From a bacterium (lineage in GTDB: Bacteria; Elusimicrobiota; Elusimicrobia; Elusimicrobiales; UBA9959): 57,262 nt of DNA. Made by a program: the position numbers and the translations under genes. The notes beneath the pieces are model-generated. The model saw only the letters and a list, made by a program, of their open reading frames with translations. It was not told the origin of the DNA and searched no databases. Of the stretch, positions 15,993-25,600 are shown piece after piece. The stretch's first letter is position 1; every line of letters begins with the position of its first letter. The stretch lies in NCBI GenBank assembly GCA_021847485.1, contig JAJZRA010000006.1, positions 1 through 57,262 of the forward strand, in the 5' to 3' direction.

Positions 15993-16799
15993 TCAGTCGG
16001 CCGGGGAGAAGGAAGCCCAGAAGGCGGCGGCGGCCGGGCGCACGGCGGTCTCGCAGGAGGCGGCGCAGAGCTGCACCAGGTAGAGGTCGTACTTGCCGCC
16101 GGGGCGGGCGGCCATTACGCGGAAGCGGCGGCCGTGCGGCAGGATGGCCTCGTCCTCGCCCTGGTCCACCAGGATGGCGCGCTCGGGGCGCGTGAAGTAG
16201 AGCGCGAAGACGGCGCGGCGGGACGGCTTCTCCTCCCGGCCGTCCATCTCCACGGCGAAATGGTAGGCCACCTTGAAAGAAGCCGTGGCAGAGACGTAGC
16301 CTTTGTCGACGAACTCCTCGCCGGGGGTATAGGGTTCGTTGTCCCGGTAGCCCAGGCCCAGGCCGCGCAGCAGCACCGCGTCCTCCGGCAGGGCCGGCAC
16401 GCGCGCGAAGATATTGTCCATGCGGGCGACTATGACCCTGGCGTCCTCGGGGCCGGTGCCGCTCCAGTCGTAGGGGGCGGGATAATAGCGCAGGTAGCCG
16501 TTGATCTCGGTATAGATCGGGTCTTCCTGGCTGGTATAGGCGTCCAGGTCGGAGACCTCCTCCGCCGTGGAGCCGAAGAGGTCCGGCGACGGGTAACCGA
16601 GCGACTTATAGAGGGTCCCGAAATCGTATAGGCGCGCCGGGGCCGGCGCGGCGGCGGCGCGCGGCGCTTCGGGCGCGTCCGCGAGCGCCAGCCCGGCCGA
16701 CGGGGCGTCGAAAGAGAAGCCGGAGGCCCGGGCGAGGCCGGGCCCGGAGGCCAGGGCGGCCGCCAGGGCAAGGAGGAATATCTTCGACGGAACTTTCAC
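15993..16799 (-). CDS. candidate secreted mono-ADP-ribosyltransferase
   Basis: The 268-residue product has a signal peptide (cleavage near residue 25). The rest fits the R-S-E layout of ADP-ribosyltransferase exoenzymes: an Arg after a hydrophobic strand (AVLLRGLG, Arg145), a PGEEFVDKGYVSATASF segment (Ser170-Ala-Thr172, in place of STS) and an ARTT-like loop ending in EDEAILPHGRRFRV (Glu215 and Glu217). A Glu-x-Glu pair is typical of arginine-modifying enzymes. The start is GTG; TATAAT ends eight bases before it, so the mRNA is probably leaderless. It is monocistronic. The motif order and spacing are seen directly; activity is inferred. Confidence 0.75.
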   Translation of the reverse strand: MKVPSKIFLLALAAALASGPGLARASGFSFDAPSAGLALADAPEAPRAAAAPAPARLYDFGTLYKSLGYPSPDLFGSTAEEVSDLDAYTSQEDPIYTEINGYLRYYPAPYDWSGTGPEDARVIVARMDNIFARVPALPEDAVLLRGLGLGYRDNEPYTPGEEFVDKGYVSATASFKVAYHFAVEMDGREEKPSRRAVFALYFTRPERAILVDQGEDEAILPHGRRFRVMAARPGGKYDLYLVQLCAASCETAVRPAAAAFWASFSPAD

Positions 16800-16871
16800 G
16801 TATTGAAATTATAGCCCCCGCGCCGGGGAAGCGCAGGGGCCTTTGGGACCAGGGCGGCGGCGTCTTTGGGC

Positions 16872-18203
16872 CTAGGCCGCTTCCGGGGCCGGCGCGGCCC
16901 CGGCTTCGCCGTCGCTCTCCCTGGTGTCCACCAGCAGGGCCGGCAGCAGCGGCACCGCTATCAGCGCCAGCAGCGTGGTGCCGGCGTTGACCCAGACCAG
17001 GTTCTTGAAGGTCATGTGGTACTTCTCGTAGAGCCCGGAGCCGACCAGGTCGGAGACCAGCAGGCCCCAGTTCCAGACGCTGACTATTATCGAATAGCCG
17101 ACGGCCTCGCTGCCTTTGGGGGTGGCCCGCGCGGCCAGGTCGTAGAGCGGCAGCTGGGCCAGGCTGACGGCGAAGGCGTAGACTATCTCTATCACCAGCG
17201 CGGAGCGCCTGTCGTTATAGCCGAGGTACAGCAGCGCCAGGGCCGACGTGAAGAACACGCAGGCGTAGAGCAGCTGCCGCAGCGTGAAGCGCCGGCAGAA
17301 ATAGACGTAGAAGAGCGCGCCGACGGCGCCGGCCACGGCCGAGCAGAGGCTGATGAGCCCGATGAACTTCTCGCTGAAGTGCAGGGCGTCGGTCTGGTAG
17401 AACATCAGCGGCGTGTAGAAGCCCGGCGCGAACTGCACCAGGAACAGCAGCCCCGCGGCGAACCACAGGCTCTTCGCCTTCATCGCTATCTTGAGCTGCG
17501 CCCAGATGCCGCGCAGCACCTTGGGGTCGCGCCTGGCGGTGGGCTTCTCCTTGTAGAGGAACAGCACTACGAAGAACAGCAGGAACAGCGGCACGGCCGC
17601 GGTCAGCGCCGAGACGCCGAGCGTCATCGCGGCGAGCACCGCGCCGAGCGGCACGCCGAGGCTGGCGATGTTCATCGCCAGCACGCGCACCGAGCTCAGC
17701 TTGCCGGTCACGCCGAAGGTCTGCCCCCCTTCCACCAGGATGCCGCCGCTTATCGTGCTGACGAACACCAGCGCGACGTTCATCATCATCGTCATGATCA
17801 GCAGCGGCAGGAACCTGACCGGCACCACGGTCACGGCCAGCCACAGCAGGCCGGCCAGCAGGCTGCTGAAGAGCAGGTAGTGGCGGCGGCGCGTGCCGAA
17901 GAGCGGCACCGCGTCGGAGATGATGCCGGCCAGGATCTTGATGTTCCACGGCATGTTGGCCAGCTGCATGAACAGCGCCACCCGCAGCGGCCCTTCGCCC
18001 AGCTTGTCCTTGAGCAGGAACCGCAGCGGGTAGAGGCCCAGCACGCCCGCCTGCGCGAACGTGCTGACGAAGATGCCGCAGCCGACGATGAGCGCGATAT
18101 TGAAGTACGGCGCCTTGAAGATGCGGTGGAAGCGCCCCAGCGGCGGCGTCACGTGCTCGCCCGCGGCGGGGATGGTAACCTGGCTGGTGGAGGTCTCGGT
18201 CAT
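16872..18203 (-). CDS. MFS / BT1-like transporter
   Basis: The 443-residue protein has about twelve hydrophobic helices. LANMPWNIKILAGIISDAVPLFGTRRRHYLLF, read as the loop after helix 2, closely resembles the folate-biopterin transporter (BT1) group, where PW, K, G, SD and an RRR motif are conserved. Substrate is unknown. It begins 24 bases after the RecD-like gene with AAGGACACC before the ATG, so the two may be co-transcribed. Confidence 0.82.
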   Translation of the reverse strand: MTETSTSQVTIPAAGEHVTPPLGRFHRIFKAPYFNIALIVGCGIFVSTFAQAGVLGLYPLRFLLKDKLGEGPLRVALFMQLANMPWNIKILAGIISDAVPLFGTRRRHYLLFSSLLAGLLWLAVTVVPVRFLPLLIMTMMMNVALVFVSTISGGILVEGGQTFGVTGKLSSVRVLAMNIASLGVPLGAVLAAMTLGVSALTAAVPLFLLFFVVLFLYKEKPTARRDPKVLRGIWAQLKIAMKAKSLWFAAGLLFLVQFAPGFYTPLMFYQTDALHFSEKFIGLISLCSAVAGAVGALFYVYFCRRFTLRQLLYACVFFTSALALLYLGYNDRRSALVIEIVYAFAVSLAQLPLYDLAARATPKGSEAVGYSIIVSVWNWGLLVSDLVGSGLYEKYHMTFKNLVWVNAGTTLLALIAVPLLPALLVDTRESDGEAGAAPAPEAA

Positions 18204-18227
18204 GGTGTCCTTATCGAACGTCCTTGT

Positions 18228-19388
18228 CTAGCCGAACAGGTACAGCTCCTCTTCGGCGCGGGTGACGCCGGTATAGAGCCAGCGGCGCCACATATCGTCG
18301 TCCATCTTCGGGAAGCGCTCCTCGAACATCACCACGCGGCGGGCCTGGCCGCCCTGCGCCTTGTGCACGGTCAGCGCGTAGCCGAAGTCGAACAGGTCGC
18401 CCTGCATGGCGAGCTTCCTGTCCTTGGTGAAATTGACGCCCGTCTTCGCGCCGAACTGCGGCGCGTAGATCAGCCCGTCGTAGGGGCGCTCGCGGTCGTC
18501 CAGCTCGATCTCGGCCTCGTACCAGTCGTCGTTGTAACGGGCCAGGCGGGTCACGGTGCCGAGCATGCCGTTGTAGACGGCCTTCTTGTGGTTGTTGCGC
18601 AGGCAGATCACGCGGTCGCCGGAGGCGGGCCGCGCCCCCTCGAAGCCGCGCGCCGCCCGCACGAACTGGTTTATCCTGTTGCGCGTGGTATTGTAGCCGC
18701 AGAGGATCAGCGTCTCCGGGGTCCAGCCCTCGAGCAGCTCGCCGGTGCGCTCCTGCGCGTCCGGGTCGTCCTTGAGGTACTTCACCACGCCGGGGCCGTA
18801 GCGCTCCGGCGGCACCAGCCCCGACGTGCGCGCGAACTCCGAGACCCGGATGATCGGGTTGCCGGCCGCCTGGCGGTGGATCTGCGTCAGCAGCAGCTCC
18901 GGCCGCTGCATCAGGTTGAAGGCCCCGGCGATAGGCGGCAGCTGGCCGTGGTCGCCGACGGCGACGATCGGGATATTGTAGGAGCACAGGTCGGCCCAGA
19001 TGAGGCCGTCCACCATGGACGCCTCGTCGACCACGATCAGGTCCCGCTCCAGCTCTTCCTTGCGGGCCCAGCCGGCGATCTGGCCGGCCTCGTTCTCGAG
19101 CGGGGTGTAGATGAGGCCGTGGATGGTGCTGACCGAGTCCCGCGCCGCGAGCGCGCCGGCCTCCTTCAGTTTGTTCTTGAGGTTCTGCGCCGCCTTGCCG
19201 GTGTAGCTGCAGAAGCCTACGCGCAGGGCCTTGTTGAGACTGGCCAGCTCGCCCTTGAGGACGGCTATGAGCGTGGTCTTGCCGGTGCCGGCGTAGCCGC
19301 CCAGCGTGATATAGGGGCGCCTGGCCGGGTCCTTATACCAAGCCAGCAGGCGCGCGAGCGCTTTTTCCTGGTCCTGCGAGAGCTCCAC
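18228..19388 (-). CDS. RecD-like / Dda-like SF1B helicase
   Basis: The 386-residue protein has a Walker A GGYAGTGKTTL (about residues 30-40), Walker B VVDEASMV, motif III VGDHGQLPPI, and C-terminal VHKAQGGQARRVV and YTGVTRAEEELYL. This is the RecD2/Dda arrangement without the long N-terminal extension of RecD2. Such enzymes move 5' to 3' on DNA. The start is GTG; TAAAAT ends six bases before it, so a leaderless transcript is likely. Confidence 0.88.
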   Translation of the reverse strand: MELSQDQEKALARLLAWYKDPARRPYITLGGYAGTGKTTLIAVLKGELASLNKALRVGFCSYTGKAAQNLKNKLKEAGALAARDSVSTIHGLIYTPLENEAGQIAGWARKEELERDLIVVDEASMVDGLIWADLCSYNIPIVAVGDHGQLPPIAGAFNLMQRPELLLTQIHRQAAGNPIIRVSEFARTSGLVPPERYGPGVVKYLKDDPDAQERTGELLEGWTPETLILCGYNTTRNRINQFVRAARGFEGARPASGDRVICLRNNHKKAVYNGMLGTVTRLARYNDDWYEAEIELDDRERPYDGLIYAPQFGAKTGVNFTKDRKLAMQGDLFDFGYALTVHKAQGGQARRVVMFEERFPKMDDDMWRRWLYTGVTRAEEELYLFG

Positions 19389-19616
19389 GGTTAAATTTTA
19401 CCTTTTAACGCGCGGGGACGGGAAAAATAGCGGAAAGACAACGATTTTTTAGGGGCCGAAGGGCCCTTGAAAAACACGTATACCGGAGCTAAAGTATAAT
19501 CGGACCCCGCCCAAGTATAAGCCACTCGGAGCGCGGGATCCGGAGAGGGCAGGCCATCCCGGCCTGCCCCTTCATTTAGCGATAATAGCCCGCCGTTCCC
19601 CCCTCCGGGTCCCGGC
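19389..19616. other. intergenic region with -10-like sites and a hairpin
   Basis: No coding signal is seen. A plus-strand TATAAT lies near 19495-19500 and the minus strand has two TATACT boxes in the same area. A nine-base hairpin with arms GGGCAGGCC/GGCCTGCCC occurs at about 19547-19570 but has only a weak T stretch. A short untranslated transcript is possible but not supported further. Confidence 0.35.
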
Positions 19617-20294
19617 TCAGCGCCGGCGCCGGCCCAGGATCCGGAGTATCCTCAGGAAGAGGTTGATGATGTCCATGTACAGCGCGGCGGCGCTGTCCAC
19701 GGCGTTGTCGAGCGTCTTGGGGATGTTGTTGGCGCGGCCCCAGTCGTAGCCTATATAGCCGCAGAAGATCAGGACCACTACCCAGTCGAGGATGCCGCGC
19801 TGCTTGTGCAGGATGAAGATATCCACCAGCTCGATCACGATGACCAGCAGCAGCGCCATGGTCAGCGCGGTATGGATGCGCCTGAAGAACTCCGGGAACA
19901 GCGAGCCCATGACCATCATGCCGACCGTCACCATGCCGGTGATCCGGACGGCCTCCAGCACCAGCGCGGGGTCGTAGCGGGCCACCACCACGTTCAGCAC
20001 GAGGCCGAAAGGCACCACGACGAAGTTGTAGCCGATGAAGCTGACCAGCGGGTCCTTCGACTTGTTGAAAAGGTAGACCCCGAACAGGCACGACGCGAAA
20101 TAGCCCAGCAGGAACAGGCGCACGTCCACCCCGGTTATCGCGGAGACCGGGATGTTCTTGACCATCCACCAGTTCACCGCGAAGCCCCAGCACAACGTCA
20201 GGCCCATGGCCAGGTTGTAGAGGCCGTCGCTCAGTATCTCTCCGTCCGCCGCGGTGCGGCTGAACACGTCGCTCTCGAGCAGGTCGCTTCCCAT
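19617..20294 (-). CDS. BI-1/YccA-like membrane protein
   Basis: The 225-residue protein has about seven hydrophobic helices. The C-terminal part (YDWGRANNIPKTLDNAVDSA, then LYMDIINLFLRILRILG) is the signature of the Bax-inhibitor-1/YccA family, whose members are ion-leak channels or protease-associated proteins. TAGAAT ends six bases before the ATG, again a leaderless arrangement. It stands alone, divergent from the secretin gene. Confidence 0.8.
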   Translation of the reverse strand: MGSDLLESDVFSRTAADGEILSDGLYNLAMGLTLCWGFAVNWWMVKNIPVSAITGVDVRLFLLGYFASCLFGVYLFNKSKDPLVSFIGYNFVVVPFGLVLNVVVARYDPALVLEAVRITGMVTVGMMVMGSLFPEFFRRIHTALTMALLLVIVIELVDIFILHKQRGILDWVVVLIFCGYIGYDWGRANNIPKTLDNAVDSAAALYMDIINLFLRILRILGRRRR

Positions 20295-20395
20295 GACCTT
20301 ATTCTACAACAAAGCGCGCCGTTTTTTGGGGCGTCCCGCCTTATTTGCTACGATTTAGACCCCGGCTTTCGACTTCGGCGGGAAAAGGTTAACAG

Positions 20396-21853
20396 ATGAA
20401 CGACAAAGAACGCGCGACCCCGAGACCTTTCAGGACCTGGCAGAAAGCGGCGCTGCTGCTGGCGCTGCTGCTGCCGGCCGGCTGCCATACCGGCACGCTC
20501 AGGAAGGACAAGGACCTCGCCTCGCTGCTGTCGGACCTGGCCGAGCGCAACAAGGCCATCGAGGAAGAGCGGCACGCCCGCGCGGCCGAGGAGTTCAGGG
20601 CCTTCAGCGTGGACCGTTCCACGGCCGGCGTCCTGGCCACCTTCGACCTGGTGGACGCTCCCGCCGACACGGCCTTCCTGCGCCTGATGAGCGCTTCCGG
20701 CATGCGCTACCGGATGGGCGACGTGGCGCTGCCCGGCCGCGTCACCCTCAAGGCGGACAGGCTGCCCGTCCTCGCCGCCGCCCGCCTGCTGGTAAAGCCG
20801 TTCGGCGCCGACGCCAGCATGCGCGGCGACACGCTGTTCCTGGACTACGTGCCCGTGCCCCCGCCCCAGCCGGCCGCCGCGGATTCCCCCGTGGTCACGC
20901 GCAGCTTCGCGCTGAAGTACATCTCCACCGACACCGCGGTGGGGATGCTGACCGACATGTTCCCCGAGCCGCGCTCCCTCGTGATAGGCAAGGTGCCGGA
21001 CCTCCGCAGCGTCTACCTGTCCGGCCCGAAGGACGCCGTACAGCGCGCCACCGACCTGCTGCTGCGGGCCGACCGGGACCCCGGCGCGGTGCAGATAGAC
21101 GCCCTGATCATAGGCGTCAACTCCAGCGATTACGAGGAGTTCAACTCGCAGTTCAGCAACATCTCCAACGGCCGCATCTCCAACGGCAAGCTCAACGTCT
21201 GGGCCCTGCAGGAGAGCTCGCTGGAATTCACCTACGACAAGCGCCTGGCCGTCAACTCGCCGCTGGCCTTCAGCACGGTCATGAACATGCTCTTCCAGCA
21301 GCAGAAGGCGCGCGTGATAGCCCGCCCCTTCATCACCACGATGAGCGGCGAAGAGGCGGACATGCACATCGGCGAGAACCGCTTCGTCGTGGTGCAGCAG
21401 GTCTCCGCGGGCGCCGCGGTCTACTCCCCCCAGGCCATCGAGTCCGGCGTAGAGTTCCATATAACGCCGATGGTCCTGGGCGAGAGGATGATCCGGCTGA
21501 ACATAGACATGTCCAACAGGCAGTTCGTGCCCACGCAGGCCAACGTGGACCTGCTGGTGGACAACAGCAGCGCCAGGACCGTGCTGACGCTGCAGGACGG
21601 CCAGACCGCCATCATCGGCGGCCTCAAGATGAAGAGCGTCGCCAGCGCCAACGCCGGCCTCCCCTGGTTCAGGCGCATACCTATACTGAACCTGCTGACC
21701 GCCGCCCACGAGGAGGACCAGAGCGGGCAGGAGGTCTTCTTCTATATCACTCCGCACATAGTCCGGCCCGGCATGGACAACCTGCCGGACCACCCGGACG
21801 CCTTCAGCATAGACACCGCCGGCCTGTTCACGCCGCTCGAGAAGCTGCAGTAA
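20396..21853 (+). CDS. lipoprotein secretin (type II/IV pilus-like)
   Basis: The 485-residue protein has a signal peptide with lipobox LPAGC (Cys30). Residues of about 75-150 look like a secretin/TonB short N-terminal domain (N0). Residues of about 165-230 (FALKYISTDTAVGML, YLSGPKDAVQRATDLL) form an N1-type domain. From about 270 to 460 the secretin barrel region includes ARPFITTMSGEEADMHIGE, VEFHITPMV, DGQTAIIGGL and FFYITPHIV. Secretins form outer-membrane channels for type II secretion, pili or phage-like export. No inner-membrane partners are nearby, so the system it serves is unknown. Confidence 0.9.
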   Translation: MNDKERATPRPFRTWQKAALLLALLLPAGCHTGTLRKDKDLASLLSDLAERNKAIEEERHARAAEEFRAFSVDRSTAGVLATFDLVDAPADTAFLRLMSASGMRYRMGDVALPGRVTLKADRLPVLAAARLLVKPFGADASMRGDTLFLDYVPVPPPQPAAADSPVVTRSFALKYISTDTAVGMLTDMFPEPRSLVIGKVPDLRSVYLSGPKDAVQRATDLLLRADRDPGAVQIDALIIGVNSSDYEEFNSQFSNISNGRISNGKLNVWALQESSLEFTYDKRLAVNSPLAFSTVMNMLFQQQKARVIARPFITTMSGEEADMHIGENRFVVVQQVSAGAAVYSPQAIESGVEFHITPMVLGERMIRLNIDMSNRQFVPTQANVDLLVDNSSARTVLTLQDGQTAIIGGLKMKSVASANAGLPWFRRIPILNLLTAAHEEDQSGQEVFFYITPHIVRPGMDNLPDHPDAFSIDTAGLFTPLEKLQ

Positions 21854-21869
21854 CGGACCCGCGCGGAAG

Positions 21870-21909
21870 AAAAAGGAGAAGGCCGCCCGACGGGCGGCCT
21901 TCTCCTTTT
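21870..21909. terminator. strong bidirectional terminator
   Basis: A 14-base perfect stem (21875-21888 with 21892-21905) is flanked by A-rich sequence on the left and T-rich on the right. It separates the secretin gene from the convergent histidine kinase. Confidence 0.88.
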
Positions 21910-21926
21910 CCGGCCCGGGGCGCCGC

Positions 21927-22613
21927 TTACTTGAGCCGCGGCAGGGCCAGGGTGACCCTGGCGCCGCCGCCGGGGACGTTCTCCGCCGTCAGGGCGCCGC
22001 CGTGCAGCTCCGCGAACTTGCGCGCCACGTTGAGGCCCAGCCCTATGCCGCGCGGCTTGGTGGTATAGAAAGCCTCGAAAGGTTTGTCGCAATCGCCGCC
22101 GGCGAAGCCGGGGCCGGAGTCGCTCACCGAGATCCGCGCCGTGGAGCCGTCGCTGGAGCAGGCCACGGTCACCGCGCCGCCGGCCGGCATGGCCTGCGCT
22201 GCGTTGAGCAGCGCCTGGCGCAGGGCGTAGAGGACGGCGTCCTTGTCCGCGTCCACCCTGGGGTCGGCAGGGTCTGGTTCGGTCTTCACGGAAACCTCCG
22301 GCGGCAAGGGGCAGGCGGCCGCGGCCTCCCCGGCCAGGGAATTGAGCGGGAGCGGCACGCGCTGCAGCTCACGCGCGCGGGTGAAGGCGAGCATCTCCTC
22401 TATGACCTCGTTGCTGTGCCGGACCTCCCCCTCGATGATCCCTATGTGCTTGACGATCTTCGGGTCGAGGGCGGCGCCCCCGGCCGAGAGCTTGGTCTTT
22501 ATGAAGTAGAGCGAGTTCGAGATGATGGCGAGCGGGTTGCGGATCTCGTGGCTGACCACGCTCGACATCCGCTTCAGCAGGTCCGGCTTCTCTTTGGTTT
22601 CTGGCTTGTTCAT
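21927..22613 (-). CDS. cytosolic sensor histidine kinase
   Basis: The 228-residue protein consists only of HisKA (VVSHEIRNPLAII, phospho-accepting His near residue 22) and HATPase domains (N box QALLNAAQAM, G1 VSDSGPGF, G2 GIGLGLNVARK). There is no sensor or membrane segment, so signal input must come from a partner. A stand-alone receiver domain is encoded 3.2 kb away at 25845, on the other side of addA; the two may form a pair, which is inference. A TAGAAT lies nine bases before the ATG. Confidence 0.9.
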   Translation of the reverse strand: MNKPETKEKPDLLKRMSSVVSHEIRNPLAIISNSLYFIKTKLSAGGAALDPKIVKHIGIIEGEVRHSNEVIEEMLAFTRARELQRVPLPLNSLAGEAAAACPLPPEVSVKTEPDPADPRVDADKDAVLYALRQALLNAAQAMPAGGAVTVACSSDGSTARISVSDSGPGFAGGDCDKPFEAFYTTKPRGIGLGLNVARKFAELHGGALTAENVPGGGARVTLALPRLK

Positions 22614-22667
22614 GGCACTGATATTCTACGCTATTTCCGCCGCCCGTAAAACAGCCCGCCCGGCCCC

Positions 22668-25600
22668 TCAGCGGCCCGGCACGGGGACCAGCTTGTTCAG
22701 GTCCACGTAGGCCAGGACGGCTTTGGCCGGCTTTTTGTACACCGCGGAGACGATGTCCAGGTAGTTGCGCATCTGGGCGGCGTACCTGGCGGTGTTCTCG
22801 CCGCCGGTCTTAAAGTCGACGACGGTCACAACGCCGGGGTCCACGAGGACGCGGTCCATGCGGAAGAGCGCGCCGCTCCCGTCTATGAACTCGGCCTCGG
22901 TCAGGACCGCGCGGCCGGGGGCCTGCGCGAATAGCGGCGCGGCCGCCGGCGAGCGCAGGAAGGCCAGCAGCCCCCTGAGCACCGAGGCCCGGTCGAAGCG
23001 GAACGGGAAGCCCGGGGCGAGCTCGTCGTAAGCGGCGGCGAGCGCCGCCTCCAGGCCGGCCGGCAGCTCCGGGAAGCGGGCGAGGATGGCGTGCGCCAGC
23101 TCGCCTTCGGCCTCCGCGCGGTAGCTGCCGTAGGTGGGCTTGAGCGCCTCGAAGCGGTCCTCGGCGCGCCGGCCGGCGGGCGCCACCGTCACCGGCTCGG
23201 AGGGCGGCCCGGCCGCGGGGCGGGCCGGCGCCGGCGCGCCGGCCTCGAAGTTCTCGAAGATGTCCAGCAGCTTCGGTTCGCCGGGCGTCCTGCGGGCCCT
23301 GCGCACCACCAGCGTGTGCAGCTCGTGGCGGGCGCGGGTGGCCACCACGTAGAGCAGATTGCGCTCCTGCACGGCGGCGTCGGCCTTGCGGGCCCCGTAG
23401 ACCGGGCGCAGCTTCGCGGACGCCTCGGCCGCGGCCTTGGTGATGTGGTAGACCCTGATGGCGCCGTCCTTCTCCTCGAAGTACATGGGCTCGCCGGGGT
23501 CGCGCTCCTCGTACTGCAGGTTTATGACCACCGAGAAGCCCAGGCCCTTGCTCTTGTGGAAGGTCATCACGCGCACGGCGTCCAGGTATTCGGGCAGGGC
23601 TATGGCGAAGACCCTGGCCTTGTCCTCGTCCTCGCCGGCCGCGTACTCGGCGAAGGCGCGCGGGCTGGTGACGCCTTCGGCCTCCAGCGAGGCCACCGCG
23701 TCCAGGAAACGCGCGAGGAAGGCCTGCTCGGAAGGGAAGTTCTCGAAGACCCGGAACGAGCGGCACACCAGCGCCGCCAGCTCGTAGAGCGGCAGGTAGC
23801 CCACCTTGCGGAAGGACTCGTCGAGGTGCCGCTCCCAGTGGCGGCCGTACTTCGGGCTGTTGCGGAAGGCCGCGTAGAGCAGGCCGCGCGGGTCCGCGGC
23901 GCGGGCGGCGAGGATGAAATCCGAGAGCTCCTCCCGCCCGAGCCCGGTAAGCCGGGAAAAGATGCCGCCGGTGAGGAACTCGGCGAAAGCGAGGTCGTCG
24001 GACGGCGTCTCGAGGAACCTGAACCACGCCAGCAGCTCGGCCACCGCCCTGCGCTTGCGGATGTCGAGCGAGCTCAGCGAAGCGGCCGGCACGCCGGCCT
24101 CGGTGAGCCACTCGATCACGGGCTCTATGTGCTTGTTCTTGCCTACGAGGACCGCGATCTCGCCCAGCGGGTAGCGCCCGCGCGCGGCGGCGACGGCGCG
24201 GAGCAGCCATTCCCTGCGGGGGGCGGGGTCGTCCGCGTCCCCGGGCTCCAGCACTTCGGTGCGCACGTAGCCGGCCCGCTCGCGCCCGGGCCTGACGGCC
24301 TGCGAATAGGTGGTCAGCTCGGTGATGTCCCCGCCTATCAGCTCCGGCGCGTCCTTGAGCCTGCCCTTGAAGAGCCCGTCCACGTAGGCCAGCACCTCGC
24401 CGTCGGAGCGGTAGTTCACCGGTAGGCTGGCGTACTTGAGCTCCCCGCCCAGCGGCGCCAGGTCCAGGCAGGCGGCCTCCGGCTTGCGGCCCTCGGCCTT
24501 GTCCAGCAGGTCGCGCATGATCCGGTAGTCGGCGTTGCGGAACATGTAGATGGCCTGCTTGATGTCCCCGACGACGAACAGCGACCCGCTCTTGGCGAGC
24601 CCCTCCTCCACCAGCGGGCGGATGACGTCCCACTGCAGGCGGTTGGTGTCCTGGAACTCGTCTATCAGGAAATGGCCGATGCGCTCGCCGAGCTTCAGGT
24701 AGACCTCGGGGACGTTGCGCGCGCCTATATAGGCCGCCAGGCGCTTGGCGATGTCGCTGATGTGGATCACGTCGTTCTTGCCGCGCTTGACGCGCTCGAG
24801 CTCCGCCTTGAAGCGGTCGTAGATGCCTATGTAAGGGTGGTAGTAGGCCGCCGCCTGCAGTTCCATCAGCTCGGTGACCCGGGCGTTGAGGCGGTCGCGG
24901 TCCCGCTCCCAGCCGGCGGGCAGCCTGGCGCGGCGCGCGCCGTTGAAGACGCCGTAGTCCGGCTTGTAGGCGGCGAGGAAGTCCGTGGGGCTGGCGGCTT
25001 CCAGCGCGGCGAGGGCCTTCTCCTTGAAGAGCGCCGGCCCGCCGCAGCGCTTCACCAGCGCGGCGCAGTCCGCGGCGAGCTCCCCGAACTTCTCCCTGAG
25101 CAGGGCCTCGTAGTCGCCGGGCGGGGAGGCCAGCGCCCCCTCGGTCTTGCCCTCCTGGTTCAGGAAGCCGTCGAAGTATTCCTTCACACGGGGGATCGGG
25201 TTCCACGGGTAGCTGCCGGTCTTGGGCAGCACGGCGAGGAACCTGTCCACGGCCGCGGCCGGCAGGTCCCCGCTGCCGACGCGCGCGAAGAGGGCGTAGA
25301 GCGCCAGGTCTATCAGCGCGTCGTAGGCCATCGTGATGCGGGGGTTGAGCGGCAGCTTCAGTTCGTCGGCGCTCGCGGTCATCACGCGCGCGAGGAAGCT
25401 GTCTATGGTCTGGATGTGGAAGTCCGAGTAATTGTCTATGACGCGCTCGACCAGCTCGCGGGCGCGGCGGTGGGCCTCGTCGCGGGTCAGCGAGACCAGC
25501 CGCAGGGTCTCGTCCATCTCGGGGCAGTCCCTGTCGAGCGCCAGCTTCTTGAGCCAGCCGAGGACGCGCCCCTTCATCTCCTTGGCGGCGTTGTTGGTGA

